From Prochilodus magdalenae (Eukaryota; Chordata; Actinopteri; Characiformes; Prochilodontidae), in NCBI GenBank assembly GCA_024036415.1, contig JAMWET010007209.1, positions 1-64,000 of the forward strand: a stretch of 64,000 nt of DNA, read 5' to 3'. Position 1 is the first letter of the stretch, and each line of letters begins with the position of its first letter. Shown here piece by piece: positions 12,915-24,696 of the stretch. The position numbers were made by a program, and so were the translations under genes. The notes below the pieces were generated by a model. The model ran no database searches and was not told the DNA's origin. It worked only from the letters and a program-made list of their open reading frames with translations.

Positions 12915-13095
12915 ACACGCTCTCTCTGTCTCTCCGTCTTTCGCTCTTTTCTCCCTCTTTCTATCTCTCTTTTTACACCCTTTCCTCAGTCACACTTTCT
13001 CTCCGTCTTTTCACGCTTTCCTCCTTTCTTTCTCTCTCCGTCTTTCACGCTTTCCTCGACTCTCTCTGTCTCTCTCGCTCGCTCTGTCTGCTTGT
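12915..13095. repeat. CT-rich low-complexity tract
   Basis: A long pyrimidine-biased run of CTCTCT, CTTTCT and TCCGTCTTTC units. It lies within the presumed 5' leader of the proximal wnt7b transcript, where it would read as GA-rich RNA. The open plus-strand frames here are low-complexity artefacts. Confidence 0.85.
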
Positions 13096-13190
13096 GCGTA
13101 TGTGTGTGCCCTATTCGATGCTCTACCCACCGCCGTGTGCGCGCGCGGACCGAGTGTGTCATCTCTCGGCGCAGCGCAGATTTACTGTTA

Positions 13191-13220
13191 ATGTGTGTGC
13201 GTGCGTGCGTGCGTGCGTGC
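13191..13220. repeat. (GTGC)n microsatellite
   Basis: A tetranucleotide GTGC/TGCG run at the presumed transcription start region of the proximal promoter. It is CpG-containing and therefore unusual among the window's repeats. Confidence 0.8.
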
Positions 13221-13519
13221 CTAGGCTGCCTGCGCGCGCTGGGACGATGATGACTTTAAAGGATTGTGCATTATGGAGAAAACGTGGCTCGCGCGCTCTC
13301 ACTGGAGCTCCGGGGACTGCAATTGGGCAGGAGACACGCCTATCCGCCCATTTTTAGGGGCAGAGGGGCCAGCCTGCTCTGGCCGGTGCCCTGTGGAGCC
13401 CACCTGCTCATGTGTCCTGCTGTCTCACTGTTGTGGGACACCTTTCTGCTTCAGCCCACCACCTTGACCCTTTGAACCCTACACTCAGCAGAATGGATTC
13501 TGCATAGCATACAAAAAGG

Positions 13520-13680
13520 CTCTATGTGGACTAGTGATGTCTTTAAAGAACCGTGTGGAACAGGTTTTTCCATCATAGAGAAGAACCATGCGAAGACCCA
13601 GTTATGCCTTTACATGATTTTTGATTGTTCATGTTCTTTTATACATAACCCCTGCCTTTATAAAGAACGTGTAAAAGCTT
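13520..13680. repeat. AGAACC-type dispersed repeat fragment
   Basis: Contains TCTTTAAAGAACCGTGTGGA, a TTTTTCCATCATAGAGAAG stretch, GAACC and TAAAGAACG blocks. These are typical of a short interspersed repeat family common in fish genomes. Similar blocks occur at 20.55-20.83 and 33.33-33.53 kb. Family assignment is from memory of the pattern. Confidence 0.5.
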
Positions 13681-14439
13681 AAGTTTATTATTCAGTTAAT
13701 AATCTTAATGAACTTTGTCATCCAGTCTGAAAAAGAGGGATCTAATTCAGATGTGTCATGTGATTGCATGTTCTTCCAGGGCTGTGCTGCAGAGTCAGTG
13801 TACACATTGACCAAGCCATAGACTACAAATAGTGCATTTCGAATTTACACAGGCAAGGGGTTGCGCACAAATGTGTTAAATTAAGTAAACTGGAGGACAA
13901 CAATTGGGGTAATGTAACATATTTTATAAATGGGTAACTGGTATATGTAGCTGAACCACATAAAATTAAAGCATTGCTGTGTGCATGGTACAATACATTT
14001 ACAACATTGTGAGCTCTGAGACAAATAATAGAAAACAATTAATATACATGACAAGATAAGTAGTGAATATACATTGAGGATTACATATGTGTAACATAGT
14101 GGGTGCAGTCCTAAATAGATTTACTATGCAATCTTTAGGACTCTTATTTATTAGCCAGTATAAATTCTTCTAAAATTGCTATGAAACTAATTATGTACTT
14201 AAAACGCAATGCTTAAATATTAAATTCTCAGCAACTGAGGTGAATATGTCCAGAAGCTGATGGCATGTCTCAGTCCTTACTCAATGCATAAACTCTTTGC
14301 AAGCTCCCAACACACCTGACTCAGTACAGAACACTAAATATTTGGCTTAAAAATCAGCTTTAAAGAAATCACTGAGGTAAATATGTCTACATACATCTTT
14401 GTTTCTTAATCTACCGCTGCCCTACACATTAAGAGTTAC

Positions 14440-15040
14440 CAGATTCATCTAAGGAACACACCAACAAGCTTTTTAGCGGAGCAGGGAAATTTTCAGGCCA
14501 GTGGTGCTCCAAGAGCAGGATTGAGAACCACTGATTTAGATCTAGGTCTCCCAGGCAGCTCCAGTCTTGTACTGTGCACTGAACAGTTTTCTGTTTTTCC
14601 TCCTCCCGCACCTGATTCTGATCTTGATTAGGACCACTGATCATAAAGCTAATGATCTGACTCTAAAGTTGCCTAAAGTAGTAGTCACCCACCAACCCAC
14701 ACCAAGTGACATTTCACACGCTCAAATGAAATGTTGAATTTACTTAATAATTTATTTCCTTTTTGAAATGCTGACGGTGACTGCTGCTGTTTTTAAACGT
14801 GTATTACTTCATGTGTTAATTCTCTGTTTTTGCTCAGACTCTCCTGTACTGAGCTATTAAGAACACAGTCCAAACATCATTGTGCATATATTTCCACAAT
14901 CCAGTCCTATAGTAGAAGCAATTTAATGTTTTCTTACTCCAGCACACCTGATACAGCTCAAGAACGACTTGCTGACCATGACTCAGGAAAATATGTAGTG
15001 CAGAGGACCCACAGGACCAGGGTTGGAGGAAAGTAGAGTT
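14440..15040. repeat. Probable old interspersed repeat (two related parts)
   Basis: Blocks such as GTGCTCCAAGAGCAGGATTG then AGAACCACTG, and ACTCCAGCACACCTGATACA with AGGACCAGGGTTGGAGGA, match the feel of a widespread fish repeat with 'cacacctgat' and 'aggaccagg-ttgg' ends. Termini and class cannot be set by eye. Confidence 0.4.
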
Positions 15041-15169
15041 TCAGCATGGGTGACCTTTTATATTTTGTTATAAATATATAAATAAATTAAATTGTTATAA
15101 ATGATACATTTTTTAAACTTTTGTTTTTTAAACCTCAATACACTTGAATCAGGAAATCAAGAACACTGA

Positions 15170-15560
15170 CTACTGACTTAGTTTCCTGCGCTGGGACACA
15201 GTAAAAATGCAGCCCGTCTCGGGGTCCCTGAGGCCTCGACTGTGAAACGCTGTAAAATACAGACTCCTTTTTAGACAGACTAGTCTACTGTTACTTGCAG
15301 GCTGAATGAGATTATCTGTGAGCACAAGCACCTGAAAGCCTATCTGTCATCACCCGCAGTGTTGTATCCCAGCACAGAGCTGGTATAGTGATAGGTGCTC
15401 ACTGCCTCTAGCTGAGGAAACAGGTTTGGCCTGATAAAGCACAGAGATATCTCCTGGTCTTTACTTCACTCTTGCCTTCACATACGGCCTTATCTGCCGA
15501 GACTGTGGAGATTGCAGAGGCCGTTATTCCAAAAAGCGCCATAGCTGCGAACGATCAACA
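15170..15560. promoter_or_regulatory. Candidate regulatory element between the two wnt7b first exons
   Basis: A GC-richer unique segment of about 390 bases between the proximal and distal promoters. It contains several GATA-type cores (TTATCTG, TGATAAAG, AGATAT, CTATCTG). It lacks simple repeats and lies between AT-rich stretches. In transcript orientation it is inside the first intron of the distal isoform and upstream of the proximal promoter, where it could act on either. Confidence 0.3.
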
Positions 15561-16243
15561 GACTGATTTAATTGCACAGAGAGACTAACTTTTAGGTTAC
15601 CTCGCACTTAGATTCAGGCAAATGGAGTGATGGAACAAAACAAGTTTCACAGGCCTTGTAAACGGCATTAGCCAATATTTCACGGCCCCGTTTTTGTTAA
15701 AGACACAGCAGATGGTGATGTATTACCTGAGGAACATGTCTTTGTTTGTAAATATGAGTTGCTGCTTGATCCCACAGTGCCCTTGGACTGCACACAGGGT
15801 ATGCGAGCACAGGTGAGGTGTTGCAAAACGCGCTGCAGCTGCGTGTGCGTAAAGGAATGTGGAAATACAGCTCGGCATGCCGTTATTAATGAGGGTTCAC
15901 CGAGGGGAGAGAGAGGGAGAGCCAAGCATAGACAGCAGCGCGAGATCATCCCCTCCAACACGTTTAGTGATTTGACCTCAGGAGGTGCATCGAGCGCACT
16001 CACACCGAGGCGAGCAGCTAAGCACAGCATTCACGTACTCACGTTCACAAGGGCCTTTACCACTTTAACACTGCCTCCAAACGACAGTGTGTGTCTCAGG
16101 TTCGCTGTGCAGGCTGGTACATGAGCCAGCTACAGTAACATATTGCACAGGTGTACCTTATCTGTACCGAACAGACAGGGGAAAACTCGTGTTGAGGGTA
16201 AATGAGTAAATGTGCTGTTTTGCCAGAAGCCTTCGCAACTCAC

Positions 16244-16314
16244 CCGAGCCTCAGGTAGACGATGCCGAAGCAGAGCAGCACTTTACAGGTCCACAGTCTC
16301 GAGGGGGTGGGCAT
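16244..16314 (-). CDS. wnt7b: wnt7b alternative first coding exon (distal), signal peptide form A
   Basis: The minus-strand start at 16312-16314 (context AACCATGC, A at -3) opens 23 codons plus GG. The peptide is MPTPSRLWTCKVLLCF followed by GIVYLRL. The donor reads GG|GTGAGT. GG plus the first G of exon 2 gives Gly, producing [17 protein letters not shown] in frame. This closely parallels the mammalian WNT7B amino end, which has LCFGVLYVKLG immediately before ALSSVVALG, so this is the orthologous first exon. The hydrophobic core (VLLCFGIVYL) makes a signal peptide. An in-frame TGA at 16333-16335, eight codon positions upstream, fixes this ATG as the start. The exon is only 71 coding bases, so it is easily missed by gene finders. 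The intron to exon 2 would be 9296 bases and would skip the proximal exon. Confidence 0.93.
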
Positions 16315-16900
16315 GGTTCGTCCACTCTGCGTTCAGCCAGTGCGGCTACAACAGCAGCATCTACTCGGCGCGAGGGCGCTTCTGGTCCACTCTGTGGCTA
16401 AAAGCTGCGAGACGGCGAGAGCCATGGCGAACGTGGAAACGGAGCCTCACGGATGGCGCGCGGTGTGTTTGTTGTGTGTTGTAAAGTGAAGTCGCGGAGG
16501 GCAGTGCGCGAGGTCACGGCTGCATTCCTCCAGCGCGCGCTCTTTGTTTCAAAAGGAGTTGTGTTTCCTTCCAGTCCCTTCGCCTCGTCAGGTGAACCTG
16601 CCGTGCCTTCTCAAGTTCCCCCTTATTCCCCCTCCCTCTCTTTCTCTCTCTCTCTTTCTCTCCTCCCAGCGCGCGCGTTGTTATGCATCGACGAGCATCG
16701 ACTGCTGCTTCTCGTGCACTGACGACATCTTAAACTCCTTCCGTGGATCCGCAGGTAGCCGAGAGCAGGTAAAACCCAAGCCACTCCCCACCTCCTACTC
16801 AGGTAATAGTAAGCCACGCCCTCTGCTCTCCCGTCTCCAGACGCGAGAAGCGGCTAGAGAAGTGCGCGCGCTCGCAGCAGAGGCTCTGTGTAAATGATGC
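16315..16900 (-). promoter_or_regulatory. wnt7b: Distal wnt7b promoter and 5' UTR, CpG-rich
   Basis: A CpG- and GC-rich block to the right of the distal first exon, with GCGCGC-containing stretches (around 16450-16560 and 16660-16690) and a CT-rich tract at 16620-16665. I see no clear TATA element on the minus strand, so dispersed CpG-island initiation is more likely than a focused start. Overlapping open frames on the plus strand are composition artefacts. Confidence 0.55.
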
Positions 16901-17204
16901 AGAAGACACGCGCTTCTATTTCTAATGCAGCAGTTGAGTTGAATTTACGTAATTCACATATGTGAATCATTTCCAAATGACTAAACGGTATAACATCCAC
17001 ACAATTAGGGCCACAAACAAGCAGAATAGAACACAGTGATTGTATGGATACACTGCATTTTACACCACAGTGACATATACTCCAACTCAGTTATTACACA
17101 GGGAGACAGTAATTGTGCTGATGTAACACAATTTATTCAAGTTAAATGATTCATACTTATTAATCATGTCAATTCAAAGCACTGTTTTTCAATATGCACT
17201 CATT

Positions 17205-18085
17205 GATCACTTTTATCAGCTCCATGTACTTTATAGGTGCACTATATAGTTCTACAATTACATACTTTGGTTAAATTGGTTTTACTGCATACTTTTCCTA
17301 TCCCCTTTTACCCCACAAGACTACCACATAGCAGGTATTATTTGGGGGTGGATCATTCTCAGCACTGCAGTAGCACTGATGAGGTGCTGGTGTGAGTGGA
17401 TAAGACACAGCAGTCCTGCTAAAGTTTTTAAACACTGTCCACTCACTGTCCACTCTATTAGACACTCCTACCTTGTTGGTTCACCTTGTAGATGTGAAGT
17501 AAGGGATGATAGCTCATCTGGTGCTGCAGAGTTTGTGTTGGTCATCCTCTAGTCCTTCATTAGTAGTTACAGAACGCTGTCCACAGGATGGTAATGGCTG
17601 GATTTTGGTGGGTTGACTATTCTCAGTCCAGCAGTGACACTATGTTTAAACATAACACTTCAGCTGCCCTGCTGTGTCTGATCCACTCACACCAGCACAA
17701 CACACACTAACACACCACCACCACATCAGTGCCACTGCAGTACTGATAATGATCCACAATTACATAATAATTGCTCTGCGGGGGGTCCTGACCACTGAAG
17801 AACAAGGATGATAGGGGGCTAACAAAGATTGCAGTGACAAAAAGCACTACAAAATGTAATCATAGAACTCTGAAGTACCCACCTATGATTAGGGGAGCTG
17901 GAGAAGACACCAACAAGTTAGTGTCACTGAGAAGTGCTGAGAATGGTCCACCACTTATATAATACACATATTTGTGGGGTCCTGATCATTAAAGAACAGT
18001 GGAAAAAAGAAAGAATAACAAAGTATGTAGAGAAACAGTTAGACTATAGTCCATATGGCAAGTGAATCTGATAAAAAGGAGAAAT
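17205..18085. mobile_element. Palindromic non-autonomous DNA element (foldback/MITE-like), diverged
   Basis: Two internal arms are inverted copies. The left arm (17348-17413) runs from GTGGATCATTCTCAGCACTG to GACACAGCAG. The right arm (17669-17757) runs from CTGCTGTGTCTGATCCACTC to ACTGATAATGATCCAC. Near-terminal inverted sequences CTTTTATCAG (17210-17219) and CTGATAAAAAG (18068-18078) bound the element. It has no transposase frame. The family resembles one that I recall as abundant in catfish and characin genomes. This copy also carries a partial tandem duplication: 17743-17805 recurs at 17937-18000. Terminal duplications were not identified. Confidence 0.75.
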
Positions 18086-18820
18086 ATTATACCCACAAAA
18101 AGGTTTTACTAATAAAGTGCATGAATGAATAAGCTTTTTTTTTAAAGCAAGTGTATTCTCTCAGCATTTTATGGTCTAAAGTCTTAGCTTAGATAATACC
18201 AACTACATGGTTTCAACTATTTCTGCTCCAGGACCCTGATATAGCTCATCTGATTATTTTCAAGCCTTTTTTGCAATACAGAATTAAGAAAAACTGGACT
18301 AAGTTTTTTCTGCTAGGGAAGCAAAGCAGGCATCACAGGTGTCATGCACCCTTAAAAGTGATTTTTAGTGGTCCTAGGTAAAGACAATGGTTATATATAA
18401 AACCATAACATTTGAAACTATTATGATGCCTAAATAGTTCTCAGCATGGTTAAACATTTTTTAAACAACCAAGATACTGTGGTACTGTGTGAAGTATCAT
18501 TGGCCATCTGTTGTCTGTTTAATATACTTATAACAACAGGCACTTTGAAAGTTATATCAGTGTGCTTTGTAATATATTTATTTTCTACACAATATGTATT
18601 GCCGTCCAAAAAGCAGTTTTTTAACATTTGAGCACAAATGCTGTCCTTTACATTTCCAAGTTCCAAGCCATGGAACTTATCAAAAAAAATCTCTTGTAAA
18701 GTTGCTGTTCTTGACAGTGATTTCAAGGCTTTAAAGTTGTTTCCTTATCTACGTTGCAGCTTTGGCAGCTTCCACTAATACAACAGTCCTGGGGTGATCC
18801 ATGATCAAGGATCAAGAAAA

Positions 18821-18835
18821 CTCCCCCTTGTGGTG
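18821..18835 (-). promoter_or_regulatory. CTCF-like motif
   Basis: The minus strand reads CACCACAAGGGGGAG, close to the CTCF core CCACNAGGGGGCA. A motif match only. Confidence 0.35.
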
Positions 18836-20549
18836 ATAAGCTACCTAGTTACTGTAAAAGCCTCAATTACATATGATTTCCCAGGATTACAAGAAACCCA
18901 TCTGATTAGTATAATCTGAACAGCTAATTCTATTAAGCATGGTATTAATATATGGCATTCCTTGCAGAATTTTGCTGTTATGGTAACACAAGTAATATAG
19001 GTTTCTTGCGCAGACTGGTTATGGGTGGTACAGTGTGTTCTGTTTCCTGCAATTTGGTAGTACAGAAGTGGTGGTGCCTGTCCTTAGCTAATACCAGTTG
19101 GTATGCTAGGCACGTACTTCTGACAGCAATAGAAATATAGTTTGCAAAGGTCTTACCTTTATGAGCATTACCAAATCTGGTGGGTCTGTTGCTGAATCTG
19201 CTTGTACTCCTACATTTGGCAAAGGGAAGTTGCAGTATTTGAATACTGTCTGTTAATAACTGAAACTTGTTGTAATGCATGCAGCACATAGTGTAAGCTC
19301 ATCTTTATATTGGTCTGCAGACACACGGAATGAAAACGTAATGTCCTCTACTCATGTGGTGGATGTCACTCATCTCTGCCGATGAGACATTGTTGTTGAC
19401 ATAGAGAAACCGTAAAAAAAACCTCAGAGGGTCTTTGTTCTAAGACATGCCATATTTTACTCTTCTAAAAACTTAATTTCAAAATAAGGCCACTAATTCC
19501 AGATGGACGTTGGTATGACTGAACCTCAGTATAAAAATCCACATGTGACCTAACAGACTTGTTTTTGATGTGTTCCTGTAAAAAGATGGTATTGTTTGTC
19601 ATTGTGGACAGAGGGTGGGGAATTTCTCATTTACTTTAATTAAAATCTTCAAAGGACCACCACTTTTATGGAGTCCTATTGTCAAGACAACATGTGTCAG
19701 TTTCGTGTACTTTTGTGGCATGGAAGATCACGTCATACTTGTGTACGTGTTCGCAGATGGTCTCCATTGGTTAGCTGAATGTCTTTTCAAGAAAAATCTT
19801 TTTAGGAATTAAAACTGATCAAGATTTCATTTTAAAATGAATGGTAGGATTGTACAATGGGCACTGTGCCAGTCGTTTCTCCAATGTGATCTAGCTAACC
19901 CCTTTTTCCATCAGTTCAACAGTAACTAAAGGCCTGGAAGTGCTCAGTCACAAATACAAGTCTACAGCAATATGCTTGCTTTCTGCCATGGCTCTTAGAA
20001 AAACAATTTAGTAGAATATAACTCAGTACCTTTGCCACTATGTATTAGAACATTGCTCCTGCACTGTTACCAGCAAATTATTTGATCAGGCAAAATAAAG
20101 GATCTGATTCTTTTCAGCTCTCGTCTTCCTTCCTTCCCTACACTTCTTTTCAGCTTTTGTCTTCTTCCTTCCCTACACTGCCGAGAAGAGGAGGGAAAGT
20201 GTTCCCGCTTGCATTTTGGCTTAGCTATAGGAGATATGTCTTCCTGTCTCTTTAAATATTATTAAGTAGTCTTGACCAATAGCTAAATAAGAGAAGCCAC
20301 TGGGCATAGCCGTGTTTGTGTGGGAGCTGGTTCAGCTGGAACTGTGGCCGCACTAGGCCAGGGGAATGGATTTATCAAGCATGCCAAACCAAGGAGAGGC
20401 GTCTGGGTCTGCCACATCTGCACACATGCTACAGCCCCTGGACGTCCCCACCTCACAGCCCCTATAGGCCTCCTGTGTCATGGTGTAGAGCCTCAGAGCT
20501 TCAGGACTTAATTCGAGAGTTTCCATTTCAGCTTTACAATCATCCATTT

Positions 20550-20830
20550 CTTCCACTCTTAAAAATAAAGATGCCCAAAATGGTTATTTGGAACAATGCA
20601 ACAGAAGAACCACTGGATGGTCCATTAAAGAACCATTTGAGTAAACAAGATATTTGAGTGTGAAGATCCCTTGTAACAATTTTAGGGAAGATTCTATACT
20701 ATTGCAAGTTTTTTCGCACCACTAACTAGTAAAGAGTGTAAATCTTTTTTTGTCCTGTTATAAACATCATTCCATGTGATTTCCAAGTGACCTCTTTTGA
20801 TGACATAATTTTTTAGAACCTTTTTTTCTT
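20550..20830. repeat. AGAACC-type dispersed repeat
   Basis: Starts CTTAAAAATAAAGATGCC, followed by GAAGAACCACT, TTAAAGAACCATTTG and an ending TTTTAGAACCTTTTTTTC. This is the same family as fragments near 13.6 and 33.4 kb. It is probably a short non-autonomous element and has no coding capacity. Confidence 0.55.
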
Positions 20831-23800
20831 GGGGGTTGTAATGTCAATCAGTGGTGCAGAAGAGTTTATTAAATAGAAAAAGCCAATTAGTGATACAGAA
20901 GGAAAATTTGGAGGTACTAAAATATCATCAAGTATGCTTTTTAAGACATGCTTTGCTTTTTTTGCCGCAGACTGGTCAACAGTATAATTTGGGAATGGAA
21001 GGAAATTCCCAAATCAGTCTGCAGGAAAAAAAGCTCTAGGGATTACATGACAGAGTTTAGCACGTATTTAGACTCTACTAGTCATATGCCATTGTGTATT
21101 ACTCATTAATGCTCAGTCATGTCCCACGCGATACTGAGGTTTTCAGGGCAGCTGCATATGCAGACGTATTCAGTTGTATCTGCAGCATTATTTCTACGCT
21201 GGCTGATTGCTCTGAATTTAAATGCTGCACTATGCCTTTCCAATGGAAAGCAGGTTTTCTGAGGTTCTGGACCTTACTGCCAAAGCCAAAGTGCCACATT
21301 TTGAGAAGTTGACTCAATAAACGTTCGAAAAGGAGCTGTGTTTTTGCTCACATAAAAACCTTCAAATGCTAATTTGCAATGTTGCCATTTCAGATATGGC
21401 TCACTTTGCCTGGGGGATCTCAGCCAACTTGTCAAGTACTGTATATGTTTTTTCCTGTCCAGCCAACCTCACAGACAGCTCAGGACGTCTGTATCGATTT
21501 ACCCTTCTCCAACAGGACTTGTGACGCCTTGCCAAAGCGCACTCAGATACACTTGATTAGAACAGCTCTGTGGCTTAAAAAAAGAAAAGACTCAGACTTC
21601 AACTCCAGTGCACCTCTTTATCTTTAAAAGAGGGGATTTCTGCTTCCTCCTGTCTGGTTCCTGTGCCAACAACATGGTGACAGAACCTCAGAACTCTTAG
21701 AGGACCCCATACTGTCTTAGAGCCAAATTGGCTTGCTGTACAGAGTGTGTAGGGGAATGCTGGTGAAGTACAGATAAGAGCTGAATGGCTGGATTGAGTT
21801 TCTAGCCAGTGAACTACAGATCTGGTCTGGTAACAGACAGACCACTTACAAATGAGTTAAATTGTGCTACAGTTATGCCACACAAACACAGGCACAAACA
21901 CACAGGGAAAAATGCATACTAGTACATTTTTATCTCTACCACAGTGTACTTTCTGAGGAATTGTGTCTTCCCCACTAAATTAAACAAAAAGTGACTTAGA
22001 CATTAGTCATTATGTCAGACTGAAATTTCCTATAAGGCCTTGGAGCTGTATGGTTTAAAACAAAGATAGATAAAATGTCTGTGGCTTGATTTCTGCATGC
22101 AGTTGTTAAAGTACATGAGAAAAATTTCATTCATAATTAAAGCTAAACTAGCATGCAGTTAGTGTCACTCTTCCTCAAATTTATTACTTTACTACTCGGA
22201 TCAACTCATCTTAAAATTTGCCATAGAATGCCTTTATTTAGCATTGATTCAGCATTGTTCTCTGATGTCTACATAAAAGGTATGTGACTTTGGGGAGGGA
22301 GAAAATCCATTTGTTTATAATCCTGTGATTTGGTCTTGGAATGAAATTAGCTGTTTTACTTTTTTGGAGAGCTCATGAATAACTTGATAAGTTCTGTTTT
22401 AATTTGTTAATTTATAGACGTTTTAGTTAGTTATGCTAGCATGTTTATTGTAGCTGGCTAGTAGCTAATGTTACCAATTCCAGCTAGTTTTATTCTGACT
22501 TGACATAACACAATAATTTGAAGTTATTACGTACCATGAAACTTTCACTTTGAGATGATGTGCCTTAACCATCAAAAAGTGGATATAATCACTATGCACA
22601 ATTGAAATGTGCCGGGCAGACCCGACCCATGGTATAGGTGGTTAATGCTAGGGCCACCATCCATCTATATGGGATATGGGTGAAAATGTGATTAATGGTA
22701 AAAGCAAAGATTAGCTAACAGCATAGCAGCTGCTAGTCAATATACAGAAAACACTGAAGAGCCAGTAGGTCGACAAAATGGCCGAGGTAATGTAACATGA
22801 TGACAGAGTACTTTATTTGTTGCATAGTAGTAGTTACCATCAGATGCTTGGAGCAAATTCAGCTAACCTAATAATGTTAGCTAATTTAATGAATAGTAAA
22901 GGAAATGTTGGAAAAACTATGTAATTTTGCGAAAAACACTTTTTCTGCTGCCAGCACAAACCATCTACTTTTTATTGATATCTTAATCTAGGTAGCTAGC
23001 CAGTGTTAGCCTTGCTTATAATAGTGAAGTAAAATCCAATTAAATTTAGTCATTAATTGATGTTTCAATTCATTCATTGCATTCAATTCAGCATATATTA
23101 TGTGGGGGAAGTGATTAATGAATACATGTTCTGTGCATGACTGCTAGGTGTAATACTTGTTTGTGTTTAGAATGAAATGAGCTACAGAGTAGCTTAGGTG
23201 CAATTATTACCTGGGTTTCACCTTTCGAGGGGCACAAGCCAAAATCTTGCCTAGGGCATCACATTGTTCATAGCTGGCTCTGGTGTAGAGCAAAATAACA
23301 CCTTTGAAAAGTTTTCAGGATTATGTTAAAGATGCCAGGAGCTCCCCATTCACCTCTTTATTGGGTGATACTTCCACGTTAAATGGTGTCACAGTTACTT
23401 GCTGGCACTAGTACAATCTGTAGCATTTAAGGAGAAATGCACCATTTAATTAAGAAGGTGGTGAAAAGGAAGCCAACCTCATTTAAAGATGTACATTAAC
23501 AGTGCCTCTTAACAGCTTGGTTTCTTGGAAAGGGTATGAATATTGGCATCATCGCTTTCAAAGCCTGGATTGATACATTTTCTGCTGCTCCATTGTCATT
23601 GTATGCAGATTTTGAGGGCGGAAAGGCTGTTGCGTAATAGTCTAAGATTTTGTAAATGTGGGATTTGATTAATGGTATATCAGTTTATCATTTTATTTGG
23701 AAGAAATAAATTTCCTCAATTAGATGTTTGAAATTTTAATGCGAGACAAAAATATATAAAATCCTTTTCTATGCTAATAAGGTACATTTCAGGGCTTTGA

Positions 23801-24469
23801 CAGAGTGATTATATAGCTCATTGTAAAAACAAAAGAGCCAGAAAAGGAGTCAGAGAATTGCCTTCATGTCATGCAGTGAAAAGAAAAGAGTACATTTTAA
23901 TGATGTTTCATCACCCTGTTCATTTCTATTTCCTTTAAGAAACAACCAGTATGTCTTTGCCATGTGGAGTTCATTGAGTTGTGGGAGAGCAGTGAGTGAG
24001 GTGTTCATTTATCGAAGGAGGGGCTCTGCTTATATGAGAATGATTCTCTCACTCGCGTTCGCTCACATTCACTCACTAACATATGCGCATGCACACATTA
24101 CAGACACCTGTGACTGTTTGAACTGTGCCTTGTGCAAACATGGACACTATGTTGGCCCAAAGTAAGAAACGGCACATAGTGAAAATACCCTCTGTTGTGT
24201 GGGTGTGTGTAGGTGGCTGGGTGTGTATACTATGTTTAACTACATTTGGGGGACACAATGTTTGGACGTTTGGATGTATTATTGCCTGTACATACACATA
24301 TAATTGTAGACCAGTGATAATGCAAGCTGAACTTGTAGGGCAATGTAAGTATATAACATGTTGATCCTCTTTAAATGAATGTATCTACATGATTTCTGAG
24401 AAATAGATATAAAGTAACCCAAAAGGAAGGTGCATTTCAAAAACAAATGAAAAAAGTTTTTAACAGTAG

Positions 24470-24645
24470 AGGTTAAAAAAAAGTTTAGAGAGAAACTGGG
24501 ACTCCTCACAAGACCTGATGGACCACCAAAACCGTCACCATCAGATAAACAGTACTTATTTTAGGGTCACAAGATAAAATCAAGCTCTACTCCTGTCTCA
24601 GATCTGAAAACATACAAATGTTCCTGTCCCTTTCTTTCCATAAGA
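24470..24645 (+). mobile_element. Tc1-like transposon remnant (N-terminal region)
   Basis: Contains CTCACAAGACCTGATGGACC, then ACCAAAACCGTCACCATCAG and later CTGTCTCAGATCTGAAAACA. This resembles the DNA-binding (helix-turn-helix, 'GRPPKTVTIR'-like) part of fish Tc1-type transposases. It is highly decayed, about 170 bases, with no intact frame, and ends at a TG microsatellite. Family assignment is from the recognised pattern. Confidence 0.55.
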
Positions 24646-24654
24646 CAGGACAAC

Positions 24655-24656
<2 letters not shown>

Positions 24657-24695
<39 letters not shown>
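24657..24695. repeat. (TG)n microsatellite
   Basis: About 19 uninterrupted TG units directly after a Tc1-like fragment. Confidence 0.95.

Positions 24696-24696
<1 letters not shown>

Larger units (their letters stand above)
12807..13450 (-). promoter_or_regulatory. wnt7b: Proximal wnt7b promoter and 5' UTR, CpG-rich
   Basis: This is a GC- and CpG-rich segment directly upstream (to the right) of the proximal first exon. In minus orientation it has a GC box (GGGCGG, 13344-13349), a CCAAT box (13322-13326) and a TATA-like CTTTAAAG (13254-13261). CCAAT and TTTAAA are about 65 bases apart, a normal core promoter spacing. That would place initiation around 13225-13230 and give a 5' leader of about 430 bases. 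The leader is purine-rich on the transcript because of the CT-rich plus strand at 12915-13095, and it also holds a TGCG repeat at 13191-13220. Start-site placement is inferred. Confidence 0.6.
16901..24460. other. Upstream intergenic DNA, block 1
   Basis: AT-rich DNA with no convincing coding exon on either strand. It contains the palindromic repeat at about 17.2-18.1 kb, an AGAACC-type repeat near 20.6 kb and a CTCF-like motif at 18.82 kb. Short open frames (for example 18978-19289, 20316-20657, 21374-21627) show no recognisable domain and no splice framing. Confidence 0.7.

Noticed and set aside
12805..13475. Several overlapping plus-strand open frames of 67-128 codons
   Set aside because: They cover the CT-rich and CpG-rich promoter of the minus-strand wnt7b exon. 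Ser/Leu/Phe and Cys/Arg/Ala runs are translations of low-complexity DNA.
15680..16897. Long open frames on both strands around the distal promoter
   Set aside because: GC-rich composition removes stop codons. The only supported coding part is the 71-base minus-strand exon at 16244-16314.
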